From: Ehretia macrophylla
Taxonomy: Eukaryota > Streptophyta > Magnoliopsida > Boraginales > Ehretiaceae
Length of the DNA stretch: 64,000 nt
Direction of reading: 5' to 3'
Assembly: GCA_037974665.1 (NCBI GenBank)
Contig: CM075773.1
Span: 34,701,080 to 34,765,079, forward strand
Notes under the pieces: model-generated
What the model was told of the DNA's origin: nothing
Databases searched by the model: none
The model's input: only the letters and a program-made list of their open reading frames with translations
Shown here: one piece after another, positions 22,204 through 33,340 of the stretch
How the letters are laid out: each line of letters begins with the position of its first letter
Position numbering within the stretch: the stretch's first letter is position 1
Made by a program: the position numbers and the translations under genes

Positions 22204-23066
22204 ATAAACCTATGCTCGTATTCTTTTAAAATAGACTTACTTTACTCACGATCACGTTAGATTTTTTTCAAATCATAAACCTTATAATACAGTGTTTCGA
22301 ATCACTTAAAGATCAAGCAATATTGATGATGAAAAAAAATAAATTAAAAATTCGTGACCTTTATTTACAACGAGTCACTACCACCAATACCTCAATATAA
22401 TTTTATGTTTGATTGCTGGTACCATCTGTATTTTCTCATTCAGGAATTACAAAATTAATTAAACTAAATAAATTGACCAAAGAAAAATTATTTCATGAAA
22501 ATTATATTTCCCCATAATCACTAAAAGTGTTCCAAAACTTACAATCAATCAAAACTTTCCACTTACCCCTATATATCTATTGGGAAGGGAAGGAAAAAAA
22601 AACAAAAATAAAGAAGAAAAAAGAAAAGAAAAATTAAGTATAAAAATTAGAAAGTACTAATAAAAAATCAAAGCCACAAGGCTCCAGCTTGCTTTAATAC
22701 AGGAGTCAACTCTCCAGTAATATGAGTTGCCATGATCCGATCAAGCCCTCCAAACAACCGGCCTCCGATGAAGACTGCCAGAAATTGTACCCGACCCTCT
22801 TTCCGGTCACCGGCGGTGATCTTCTCAAGCTCATTGATGACATCATTCTCATCTTGTTCATTAACCTCGTAGACAGCAGGGTTTACACCTTGACCTTGTA
22901 GTAAACGGTTCACAACATGGCTCATGCAACACCCTTGTCTAGCGAAGACTATAACTGCGTTTTCTGTTATCAAATTCTTCAAATCATCTTTTGTTCTATT
23001 AACAAAATTTGATGCAATGTTGTTTGGTGGATTCTTGTGCTTCAGTACTAGAGATGGCGGTGATCT
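22204..23066. other. 863-bp insert at the duplication junction
   Basis: Sequence between the two copies and unlike anything else in the window. It contains a glutaredoxin coding body read leftwards and its 3' flank (22204-22667, no gene). Both edges are abrupt. At the left edge the motif TCTTTTAAAATAGA occurs on both sides of the junction, so microhomology is possible. Confidence 0.75.
22668..23066 (-). CDS. CC-type (ROXY) glutaredoxin, 5'-truncated at the junction
   Basis: The frame encodes a land-plant CC-type glutaredoxin like GRXC9/GRX480. Such proteins bind TGA transcription factors in the nucleus and cytosol and modulate defence and developmental genes. It shows VIVFARQGCCMS, with the active site CCMS in place of the common CCxC, then a GVNPAVYEV strand, VFIGGRLFGGLD for glutathione binding, and the terminal ALWL motif typical of the TGA-binding members. 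The conserved cis-proline before AVF is leucine (FLAVFIGG; codon CTG where CCG is expected). There is no in-frame ATG. Upstream of 23066 the frame runs into copy B sequence and meets a TAG at 23178-23180 without one, and a TTG at 23088-23090 is the only start-like codon. I read this as a gene body cut at its 5' end, probably non-functional unless an upstream exon supplies a start. Confidence 0.75.
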   Translation of the reverse strand, partial: RSPPSLVLKHKNPPNNIASNFVNRTKDDLKNLITENAVIVFARQGCCMSHVVNRLLQGQGVNPAVYEVNEQDENDVINELEKITAGDRKEGRVQFLAVFIGGRLFGGLDRIMATHITGELTPVLKQAGALWL

Positions 23067-23647
23067 ATTGAGTCGTTGCTTGTATATCAACTGTTGGAAT
23101 AATGTATCGTATTGCGGAGCTAATTCTGGAAGATTAGTTTTTTCTTTTTCATGTGTTAATGGAATATAATCGACAAACTAGAATTAGATCCGATTCGCGT
23201 TGGAAATAAAATAATTTAGTTCAAATAAAGTAAATGAACAAGAATAATAAACTGGAATTTAAATAAAAAAACTTGGAATTAAATTATAAATACAATAGTA
23301 CGATACTGAGGCTTGTAAAGTCACAATATCTTTAAAGTTTTATTGCGTAGTTACTGTGCTAAACTTTCTACTCTACGAAAACTTTTCAGGATACAACGAC
23401 TATCTCATTTGCAATAGTAGCACTCTAATTACAAACCTTTAAAAAGAATTGTGCTAAACTCTCTTAATACAATGCAGTGAAAACTAATACTAAGAATTGT
23501 GTAGCCTAACGATGCCTTTTTTCTTTTTATGTACCTAAAGCCTGGAACTACCTGTTATATATAGGAAAGAATCTGACCAAAAGGAATTGCCATCATAAAG
23601 GCAGCAATTATTCACCATAAAACCAATGGAAATCTCCACGTGCTGTA

Positions 23648-24126
23648 TTTGTTTGCCGTTGAAAAATATTTTACATATTTTTCAGTGTTTGGTAGGATAT
23701 AAAATTTGGTCAAACGTATAATATTTTTCAGTTAGTAATTGCGATTGCTTTTGTTTAATTTTACGGTGTTTGGAAACACCGAAAAATTAGTTAATTGTAA
23801 AATATTTTACAATCAACAATTGCTACTAGTACAAAATTTTGTAAAATATTTTCATGTCCTATCTATCAATATGTATGGTCTTGGATCATTAATAATGATT
23901 TTTCTTTAGAATTCGGCTTTAAGAGAAGAAAACATTTTACGAAACTCACCGTACATCTAAATACCAGAAATATTTTTCAGTATTTTATTTTTAAAAAAAA
24001 TATTTTTTCCGAATAAGTTATTTTACGACAAACAAATAGAGTCAAGGAAAATATTTTATTTTTAAAAAAATAATTTTTACTAAAAATAATTTTTACAAAT
24101 AAATTATTTTACGGCAAACAAACAAA
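23648..24126. mobile_element. MITE-like element with terminal inverted repeats (copy B)
   Basis: Counterpart of 1703-2182, with the same TTTGTTTGCCGT and ACGGCAAACAAACAAA ends and a handful of substitutions and single-base indels. Confidence 0.5.
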
Positions 24127-24573
24127 GCCTACCATTGTACAAAATACGTTGCATTCTCAGCATTATTGAGCCTTCAATGTGTATTTGAACGTTGAAAAAC
24201 CAAAGCACAAAACTTTAGGCAGCAGCATAATCTCTCACGTATGTTGCTCATTTCAATGCACTTTCATATGCCTTCAATGCATATTATAATATGGTCCTCA
24301 ATGCATATTATATTGTGGGCTTTAGTGCATTCTTCATATTCAAATACAATCCAACTGCATTTGAAGCCTACGTTTTATTTCTTTTTCCCATGTAATTGAG
24401 AAATTGATTCTTCAATAAATCGATAAAATAAAATCAAACTTAACTGTTAATTTTTTATTTACCACCTCAAATATTTCAACATCAACAACTATTGATTGAT
24501 TGTATCAGCAAATTACATGTTTAAATTAAAGAAATGCCTAAACGAGTTTTTTGTTATTAGTCTAATAAACAAC

Positions 24574-25860
24574 CCACAAGATTGCACAATCGAGGAAACA
24601 TCTTGCATAGCGAGTGCCACTGACTGAGAGGCATCAGAGGCAAAATACTTACAAGTAAAACACAAATCAAATGACCAAGATGGTCTCAATAGATGACTGA
24701 AAGACCAGCAGCTTTGGTGTCTGTGTAAATAAGCAGCATCAATGTTATATTTTAGTGTGCCAACTGGCGGAGTAGTTCAAGTCAGTAGTGAGGACTCACC
24801 CCGTGTTATTGGAGTTACAAAGTAGATAAGAGTGAAAATTGAAAAGGGGAGGTTTCTTGAAGAAATTCCATTGCAGCTGAAATTTTCTTTGACAGATTAA
24901 CGGGCTTATTATCATAAAGAACATTATTACGCCCAAGCCAAATATGCCTGTAGAGTTGAAAAATCAGAGCTTAAGCAGTACCGACTTTATACCCCAAACC
25001 TTGGCATGCTGAGATAGTGTCTTGCAGGCACAAATCAAGCCTCCGAGCATTATATTCATCAGGCCTGCATGTAAGAGTGGAGCCGAACCAAACTAATTTA
25101 CTCCACAGGCAAAGAAGCAACATGTGCTCCATTGTTTTCACTACTGACCCATATATCTTGCAAAAAGGTGATCAAGAGCAATGTCGTTGAAATTTATTTG
25201 ACTCAGTTAAGAGAGCATTTCGATAAGCTTTCCAGATGAATATATGAATTTTTGGAGCTCAAGCAAGCCATATGGTTTTCCATAGATGCATCGACACATT
25301 GATTGATGTTTGTGGTTTGCCCATGTCCTACAACTAAGCTTGAGAGATGAGAAACCAATGGCCAGATCTCACTATATAAGTACCAGTCTTCGATAACGAC
25401 TTAATAAGCAAGCTTATCATGTGAATCGCACCAAGGTAGAGATATTTGAAGAATTTCTGTTTGCAACTCTCCAAGAAACAGTGCAGCCAGAAAGTCCAAG
25501 TTCCAGCCCTTACCCCCTGGGTTCAAGAGTTGTTTCGCATACATTGCGTAAAATGGACAAAATTAACAAAAAAAAAAAAAAAAAAAAAAGAATGGCGGAC
25601 TGGATTTCGACAATTTGAAGTTATAAATGTGGCGGCTAGTCTATGCTCCCCACTCCTTAGTGGCTCGTATCCTTCGAGCTATTTACCATCGTCCACGCAG
25701 CTCCTTGTGGAATGCACAACTTGGTGGCAAGGCTACGTGGGTTTGGCGAAGTCTGCTAAAGGCAGAGATTTGCTTAAACAGGTGGTCATTTGGAAGCCTG
25801 GCCAAGGTTTGGGGTATAAAGGATTTTAGAAGATTCCATGCACCACTCAAGCCGTTTTAG
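24574..25860 (-). pseudogene. LINE remnant with inverted 5' part (copy B)
   Basis: Counterpart of 2630-3916 and almost identical to it. The zinc-binding and RNase H pieces read on the minus strand. The C-terminal reverse transcriptase piece reads on the plus strand at 25592-25860. The same stops are present, so it was dead before the segment was duplicated. Confidence 0.75.
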
Positions 25861-26068
25861 GAAAATAATTGAAAAACAAGGTTCAACAAATGATTCTCAA
25901 CAAGAAACACAATTCCCTAGGGATTGCCAAATTTGTTTAAATGTACAACATGAGGATTCAACATGTCACATGCTCTTATAACCGATGTGCCGTAAGTTTA
26001 TGGAACATATCGGTTTCTAAGTGCTTCATGATTGTGAGCACCAATAAAACTTTTAACATGAACATCAG

Positions 26069-26114
<46 letters not shown>

Positions 26115-26386
26115 GTAAATCTTTCCATAATAAAGGAAACGTTTGCTAGCTCTCCAATGTTTGGTCGATAACACTAAAAAAACCAAAGCAAAAAGTTACA
26201 TTCATTGAATACTCGACAAAGAGCATGAGATTATAATCTAATCACATTTATGTGGGAATCGAAATACAAATAAGTCAAATAACCCCTTTGACTTCAAAGA
26301 GCAAATACAAAGACGACAATACATATATCATCATATATTTGAGCTAATTAACTTTTATTTTAATTTGCTAATGCAATTTTCAATTC

Positions 26387-27678
26387 CTAAAAACTTGACC
26401 TAGAAGCAAAAGCTAGAAGCTCTGGGTCACTTTCAAACACGGACATGACCTTCTCTTCCAAAGCCACCGTTGCTTCTATATTTCCCGCATTGTGAGACTC
26501 CATCAAAATGAAAAAATTCTTCATTGGACAAGCTGCTAAACCCGCCCTTATTGGCCTTCCCCATCCAAAATCTATTTGGTACATTGGGAATCTGCTCAAG
26601 CTACTAGAAGCATACCCCTCAACATCATTCTTGCCTTGCAGCGCCATTGTCTGTTCACCATTTTCAATTATTGCCGAGACGAGGTCATTTTTTTTTATCC
26701 CTTTGAATTTCTCAAAGTATTGTGCCTTTTCCCTCCTGACTTCCCTAACTAGTCTTGAAAAATTTACCTCTTTATCATCAGTTGTTAGTACGTTAAAGCT
26801 TGAAATTAGATTTCCAACAGAAGTTTCTGTAGCCCTATTAGTGGGCGCAAGTTCACAACGGAAGTCAAAAAAGATGGTTTAAATGATCCCGAGTGTACCA
26901 TGGAGGCAAAAATGGCAGATTTGTACAGAAGTGCACTCACAACATCAACCCTAGTGGGTTTCTGCACTCCTTCTTCAGCAGTAGCCTTGGCCTTGAGTTG
27001 ATTTAATTTTTCGGCATCGAATACAAACCTCCTGGAAATAAGATTCTTCCCTTTCTTCAATTCGTAGATTTCTTCAGTCGATGGATCATCAATAGGGGGT
27101 AAAATGGATGATGCAGTAAATTGAGGAGATGGCTTTGTACTTGATTGATGTGCCATAGCAGCCCAGTCACTGATAAAGTTGCATATTGTGTTTCCATCAG
27201 CAACCTTGTGATTAATGACCACGCTCAGTGCTTTTCCTCCACAATCAAAATGGTTAAGTTGAGCAGTCACAGGATTAGGTTGATCATCATGTCCAGTGCT
27301 CCAAATTAAGCCACTGGGATATACGATTTCTTGGGCATTAGCATCACGATCAGCTCCTTGAAGAAATTCAGACATTTTGCATCCGATTCGCGCTTCCAAG
27401 AATGTAGCTCCCGTGTCATTGCAATTGACAGATAAATTATCTGTCAATCTTCCAGCAAATGGGTAGTAATAGGATAGAGTTTTTGATAGTGATTCCTCAA
27501 GAACACAAGATATTTGATTATGGTGGTGGTGGTTGGGATAGAAAAAGGCCATGGGCACATAAATGGTTTTTAATATTTGATCGAATAAACAGAGCTTGTA
27601 ATTTCTGAGTGAAGGTGGTGTTGGAATGGAGGGTTTCACAAGCTTCTTGGAAATCAATTGTAACATTGAAGAAGCCAT
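26387..27678 (-). pseudogene. BAHD acyltransferase, frameshifted (copy B)
   Basis: Counterpart of the intact gene at 4428-5720. The first 283 codons are identical to it, including HKVAD (157-161). At about 26829 one G is missing, so the frame ends after 290 residues at 26806. The remaining third, with DFGWG, continues in another frame to 26387. Around the deletion, 26740-26829, there are seven substitutions plus the deletion within 90 bp, against about one in the other ~1200 bp. The truncated product would lack the DFGWG motif and much of the C-terminal domain, so it is unlikely to be active. The promoter region is intact, so transcription is possible. Confidence 0.85.
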
Positions 27679-27843
27679 TGCAATCTTTGAGCAAAGTGTA
27701 TATATTATTACTAGCTAGTATACGATCTGCACTTCCTAGTCTTCTGGCTTCATCATTATATACATATAGCTAGCCCACACCTCGTTCTTTGGTCAAATTT
27801 TTCACGCTATCTCTTCTGACTTCTCCTTATCTTATCTTAAGGA

Positions 27844-28680
27844 TTTGAATAACATCAACGTATATACGTCGATCAAGCCAATTCATATAAAATGAGTTGT
27901 TTTAATTAAGTCCAGATTACGATTGTATCACATAAAAACAAATAAATAGTTGACCAAAGAAAAAAAAAATTACTAGTTTTTGAGCCTTGCAAAACCCAAG
28001 TGCAATATATGTATTACAATTACTCATGCGCCAGCTATTTGATTTCTCTCTCTCTTTTAATTCTTTTTTTGGATTATAAAGATCATACTTGATTTGCGTG
28101 GAAAGGTTCAGATATATTGTGGTTCAACTAGGACCACAAGGGCTCAGATAACGGAAGATTTTCCCAAGAACAAGTGACCAGAGAATAAATACAGCTGAAT
28201 TGTTTAATTAACTGTCACACCATGCAGTCAGATATAGCCTAATCGCTGGTCTTTTTTTTTTGGTCGGGCTGGATAGTCCAAAATAAAAAGATCATTGCTA
28301 TATATCACTTACATTTTAATTTTTTCATACATAATAAGATTTTTATCATATATATAAGAGATTTAATATTTTATATATAAATTTTTCCCGTATAAAAAGA
28401 GGAGATGTGACATAAAATAGCATTATTCGAAAGAAAAAAACAATGACATACAATTTGGGTATTAAGGGTAAATTACTAAGTTTGACATTCAATAAGCCCT
28501 TGCAATACATAAGTGCAATATATTTATTACAATTACTCATGAGCCAGCTAATCAATCTCTCTTTTTTCGAGTATAAAGATCATCTCTGTACCGGCCCACG
28601 ACGAGGGGTGGAGGGTTAATTTATTCATGCTACAGCTGATCTTGCCAATCTATACCAGCCCACGATGTAAGTCCGACATA
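27844..28680. repeat. BAHD upstream module, first occurrence (copy B)
   Basis: Counterpart of 5885-6720 with very few differences. The module recurs in this copy at 39511-39632 plus 40537-41163. Confidence 0.7.
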
Positions 28681-28809
28681 AAGTTTTATTTTTTTATGAG
28701 TGAAATTACTACTCCTTGAACCTCCTTTGATATATTCCATATCTTCTAAAAAGTGATAAAAATGATAGTTAGGTTGATTTATAATTAATTTTAATAACTA
28801 CATAATTGA

Positions 28810-29305
28810 ATTAAAAAAACTAAAAAATCCTTTTAAAAAAACATAAACTAAAAAACTAAAATAAAAAAAATAAAAAAAACTACAAAAATAAAAAACTTTA
28901 CCAAACCAAAAAAAACTTAACTAAAAAAATAAAATAAACTACAAAAACAAAAAACTTTACAAAACCAAAAAAATCTAAACTAAAAAAATAAAATAAAATA
29001 ATAAAATACAAAACCCCAATTATAAAAAACACTAATTAAAAAAAACCTAATTAAAAAACCTTAATTAAAAAAACCTTAATTAAAAAAACCCTAAATAAAA
29101 AATCCTAATTAAAAAATCAGTAATTAAAATACCCTAATTAAAAAACCTAATAAAAAACCATAATTAAAAAACCATAATTAAAAAACCCTAATTAAATAAC
29201 CCTAATTAAATAAACCCTAATAAAAAAATCCTAATTAAAAAAACCCTAATTAAAAACCCCTAATTAAAAAACCACAATTAAAAAAAACCCAAATTAAAAA
29301 AACTA
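28810..29305. repeat. A-rich array with AACCCTAATTAAAA units (copy B)
   Basis: Counterpart of 6850-7345, with small unit-length differences. Confidence 0.7.
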
Positions 29306-29344
29306 AAATAAAGAAACCTTAATTTACAATTATAAATATAAACC

Positions 29345-29605
29345 CGTCACCCCTTGCCCCCAGCCCCCTTCCCCTTCCCCTTCCCCTTCCCCTTACCCTT
29401 CCCCTTCATATCACCGCCGCTACCTTCCCTTGTGTATCACCACCACCCCTTCCCCTACATATCACTGCCACCCCCTCCTCTGTATATTATCCTTACCCAT
29501 CTCCCCTGCATATCACCGCCACCCTCTCCCCTGCATATCATCGCTGCCCCTCTCCGCTGCATATCACCGCCACCTCCTTCGCTGCATATCATCGTCGAGA
29601 CACAC
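29345..29605 (+). repeat. Pyrimidine-rich tandem repeat (copy B)
   Basis: Counterpart of 7377-7612, with additional CCCCTT units near 29368-29405. Confidence 0.7.
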
Positions 29606-29658
29606 CAACATCGACAAACTCTATTTTTTTTTTTTATAGATTTTTTGTTTACTTTTTT

Positions 29659-30069
29659 TGTTGGATTTTGGGGCTGGGTCACCCAATATGGGTTGACCCG
29701 GCCCGACCTATGTTTGTATGGGTCATGGAAAGTTATAGAAATAACTTCCCATCCTATTTCTAATAAGGGTAATTAGAAATAGAAAAGAACTGAACGTATC
29801 AGTTCTTGAAACATAGAAGACAGTGAATCTTCTTCAATGGTTTTTTTCCTCTTTCAATCTCTCTCAAATTCACCATGTTTACTAAGTGTAAACACCAGGC
29901 TCTTAACTTGTGGCTATATCATCCAAGATCCAACATGTATTTTGGACTCCGATTCGCGACTGTTTAACGATGGAACCAACGTGGCTAATTCCTGCAGACT
30001 CTTCTGTATACTACGAGGTTAGTATTCTATTCGGTTTATGAAGATCCGTATTCTGTATTAAATTCTTCA
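29659..30069 (+). repeat. 5' LTR of the decayed Copia (copy B)
   Basis: 411 bp. It differs from the copy A 5' LTR at 7 of the first 80 positions, while the two 3' LTRs differ at only one or two of the first 63. Confidence 0.85.
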
Positions 30070-32340
30070 TTGGTATCAAAGCCATATTGTTGGCTCTCCG
30101 TTAAAATTATGCGAATTTATGAAATTTATGCGATTTATGTGATGAATATTTTGAATGATGATTTAATGTATAAGTGATTTTATTTATGTTAAAATCATGA
30201 GAATTTGTTTTTTAAATCACTGGTATATAATATATGTGATTATACTTGAGAAAAATGCATAAATTAATTGTTTCGCACATATATTTTTTATAATTTTTGT
30301 GACTATTTTTGGGCTTTTTTGTATCTGAAACATACTCCAAAAATTGTGATTTTGGTATGTATGGAACGGTCTCGTCGAGAGCTTTCCATGCATATATGGA
30401 TCATTAAATTTGGCCTTAAAATGTGAAAGTTGTGATTTTTTGTAAATTTGAAAAAATTAGGGCTAGTGTGTGTTCTTAATGTAGTGTGTGCGTTGAAAAA
30501 CGTGGAACATGGCTGAAAATAGATCTGAACATGGGAATACATGGGCCAATCAGGGACCGCCATGTGGCCATGATTTGGTGGTGTTATTATTTTAATATTT
30601 ATTTTATTAAATATCAAAATTTGGATTTTTTTAAGAAAAATTCAAAAATTTTAACTAACCACTAGTCCCACATGGCACGTAGGGCGAGCCACGTGGCGCC
30701 ACATGACAATAACTTTGTATTATTTACAGACTAATCTCATAATTTTGTATTATTTATTTTTTAACCCTATAACTTTGTATTATTTATGTTTTACCCAATA
30801 ATTTTATAATATTTATGTTTTAACCTCATAACTTTATATTATTTACGATTTAACCCTATAACTTTATATTATTTATGGTTTAACCCCATAACTTTATATT
30901 TTTTTATGGTTTGACTCCATAACTTTGTATTATTTACGGTTTGACCCCATAAGTTTGTATTATTTATGGTTCGACCCATAACTTTGTGTTATGTATGATT
31001 TAACCCATAAATTTTTATTATTTACGATTTGACCTCAAAATTTTGTATTATTTATAGTTTGACCCCATAACTATGTATTATTTTTTATATGACCCATTAC
31101 CTTAGTGGTAATTTAGTTTTCTACCTCATGTATTTCTTTTGGTCTATTATCTTTGTGATAATGTTATTTTGGATCCTATGTTTCTATTTTAGACCATTAT
31201 ATTTGTGATAATGTCATTTTGGACCCCAATGTTCTCAATTAGGGCCATTATCTTTGTGATAATTGTATTTTTGGCTCCTATTTCTCGCAGAGTAAGTACA
31301 TAATTTAAATTTAATTTTAATTTAGACATAGAATCATTAGTGTTTTCATTTAATTACCCAAATTTCTTTGTGATTCAATTATAATTATTACAATATAGGC
31401 ATGAAATTTTTGTAATTTCATATAAATGCCTAAAATTTGTGTAATTTCCTTGTAATATTTACGATTAAGGGCATAAATTTTTTGTAATTTCATTAAAATT
31501 CTGAAATTTCTGTAATTACGTTGGAATCTTTGCAACAAGTGACATGAAATTTTTATAATTTCATTTCATAGTATGAAATTTATGTCATTTCATCATACAA
31601 CTTGTTGTGTACAATATTAATCGATGCTATGTGCACTATTAATTTTTGAAATTAATTGATTGGACCATTATGTACTAAAGTTGTTTATTTTCCTGAGGAC
31701 TTTAGTTGTCATTCGATGATTGAGCGAGTTAAACAAACTACCAGGAATACTCCCAACACTACTGACCATATGAACGCACATTGTTGTGAGCCCAAAATGA
31801 TTATCCCTTAAATCGTCTTATTTTTATAATTATGTGATGGGATAATTTGATGAGCATGTGATAGTCATATGTGGTTTCATGCATAATGTCAGACCGTACC
31901 CTTATTTCTCCTAACACGTAGAACCAAAATGTGTCTTTTGGATCTCAATAAGTTTGAGATAGCTTCTATGTGCCTAATAGTCATGGTCTACATCTGTAAA
32001 GAGAATAGAATGCGTTAATTCTTGTGGACTGGACCGAGTTATGAATGGATGAAGAACATTGAGGAATGCTTAATTATGTCTAACATTATTAATTATTTAT
32101 ATGTTAAATACCTTTTCATGTTCATCTCATGATAATGTTTGTATTTATCATCATTTTCTTATTATAATCTTATACTGCATATATTATTATATTAATAATT
32201 AGTTTATTAATCCTTTATCTGAGTGGAAGTTCTAAGATTGAGATTGGTGTGATTCTAATCTAGAACTATTAGTTCCTACACATGTGAATTTATATAATTC
32301 ATATACGGAATTAATGCTTCTACTCGAATAGGATTAAATT

Positions 32341-33340
32341 GTGATAATTATGATATTTGAATATAGAATTTGGCAGGTTGTACTACAATGTGTTGGTACT
32401 ATATCTTATGTCACTTTATTACATTTAAATACTTGTTCAAGTAGAATTAAACATCTAAATGTACTAGTATCAAACATCCAAAATATGTCTTTGTTGTGGT
32501 TATTATTAATAATAGCCAAAATATCATCATTGCCCTCAACCAAAGAAAAAATGAACGGTGATGATTGCCGAACATGGCATCATATAGTTCAGAATATCCT
32601 TGAGGAGCAAATAGGTGCTTGGAAAACTGAGTTATATTGTGGTGAACCATTAAGGTGGAAATATCGCTCTGCATAAGATATAGAAGACTATCGGGTTGGA
32701 AAAATGCTAATGCTTGCATCACATTGCTGAGCATTATGCATATTGCCTCATTACTTATTATGAAGTATGACCGAATAATGTGGGGATTTTTAAAGCTTGA
32801 AAGAGAAGTTCAGTGGAATTTCTATTTCTAAGCTAAGTCAGCTTATAATCAAGTTCGACAGATGCTAGAAGCGTCCCAATGCTACTGAGATGTAGCATTC
32901 TCGAGATGTCGAACATAATTAAAGAATTGAAGGCAGTTGGTCATATTCTCACTGATGAACAACTAGTGCACGTTGTCATCGTATCCTTTCCATCTAGCTG
33001 AGTGCACATAATTGTCAACATGACGTACAATAGGAATGTTAAGACGTTCCAAATATTGAGCGTACCTCGGAGTCTGTATATAACAACTCCTATCTAACTA
33101 GAACACTAGTCAAGCTTATATAGCTGAGTCTAATAAGCAAGGGTCATGTGGATCCAAGCATAAAAGGACAGTGACTTCGATGACAAAAGAAAGGATTAGC
33201 TGACCAAAAAGATCAAAAAGGTAAAACGAATGTGTGACAAATACAAGCTATGTGCTATAATTGTCATAAGGACGGTCACTAAGCTCAGGATTGCCCTAGG
33301 CCGAATGCTAAGCGTCTAACCTCATAACTAGAAATAAAGG
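32341..33340 (+). pseudogene. Copia gag remnant (copy B)
   Basis: Same gag motifs as in copy A: a KMNGDDCRTWHHIVQNILEE-like start, a GHILTDEQL stretch, and a zinc knuckle CYNCHKDGH-stop-AQDCP. A few substitutions set it apart from copy A. Confidence 0.75.

Noticed and set aside
23088-23090. TTG as the start codon of glutaredoxin
   Set aside because: Non-ATG starts are rare in plants. The codon lies in the duplicated segment, where copy A continues into unrelated sequence. The gene is better read as cut at 23066.
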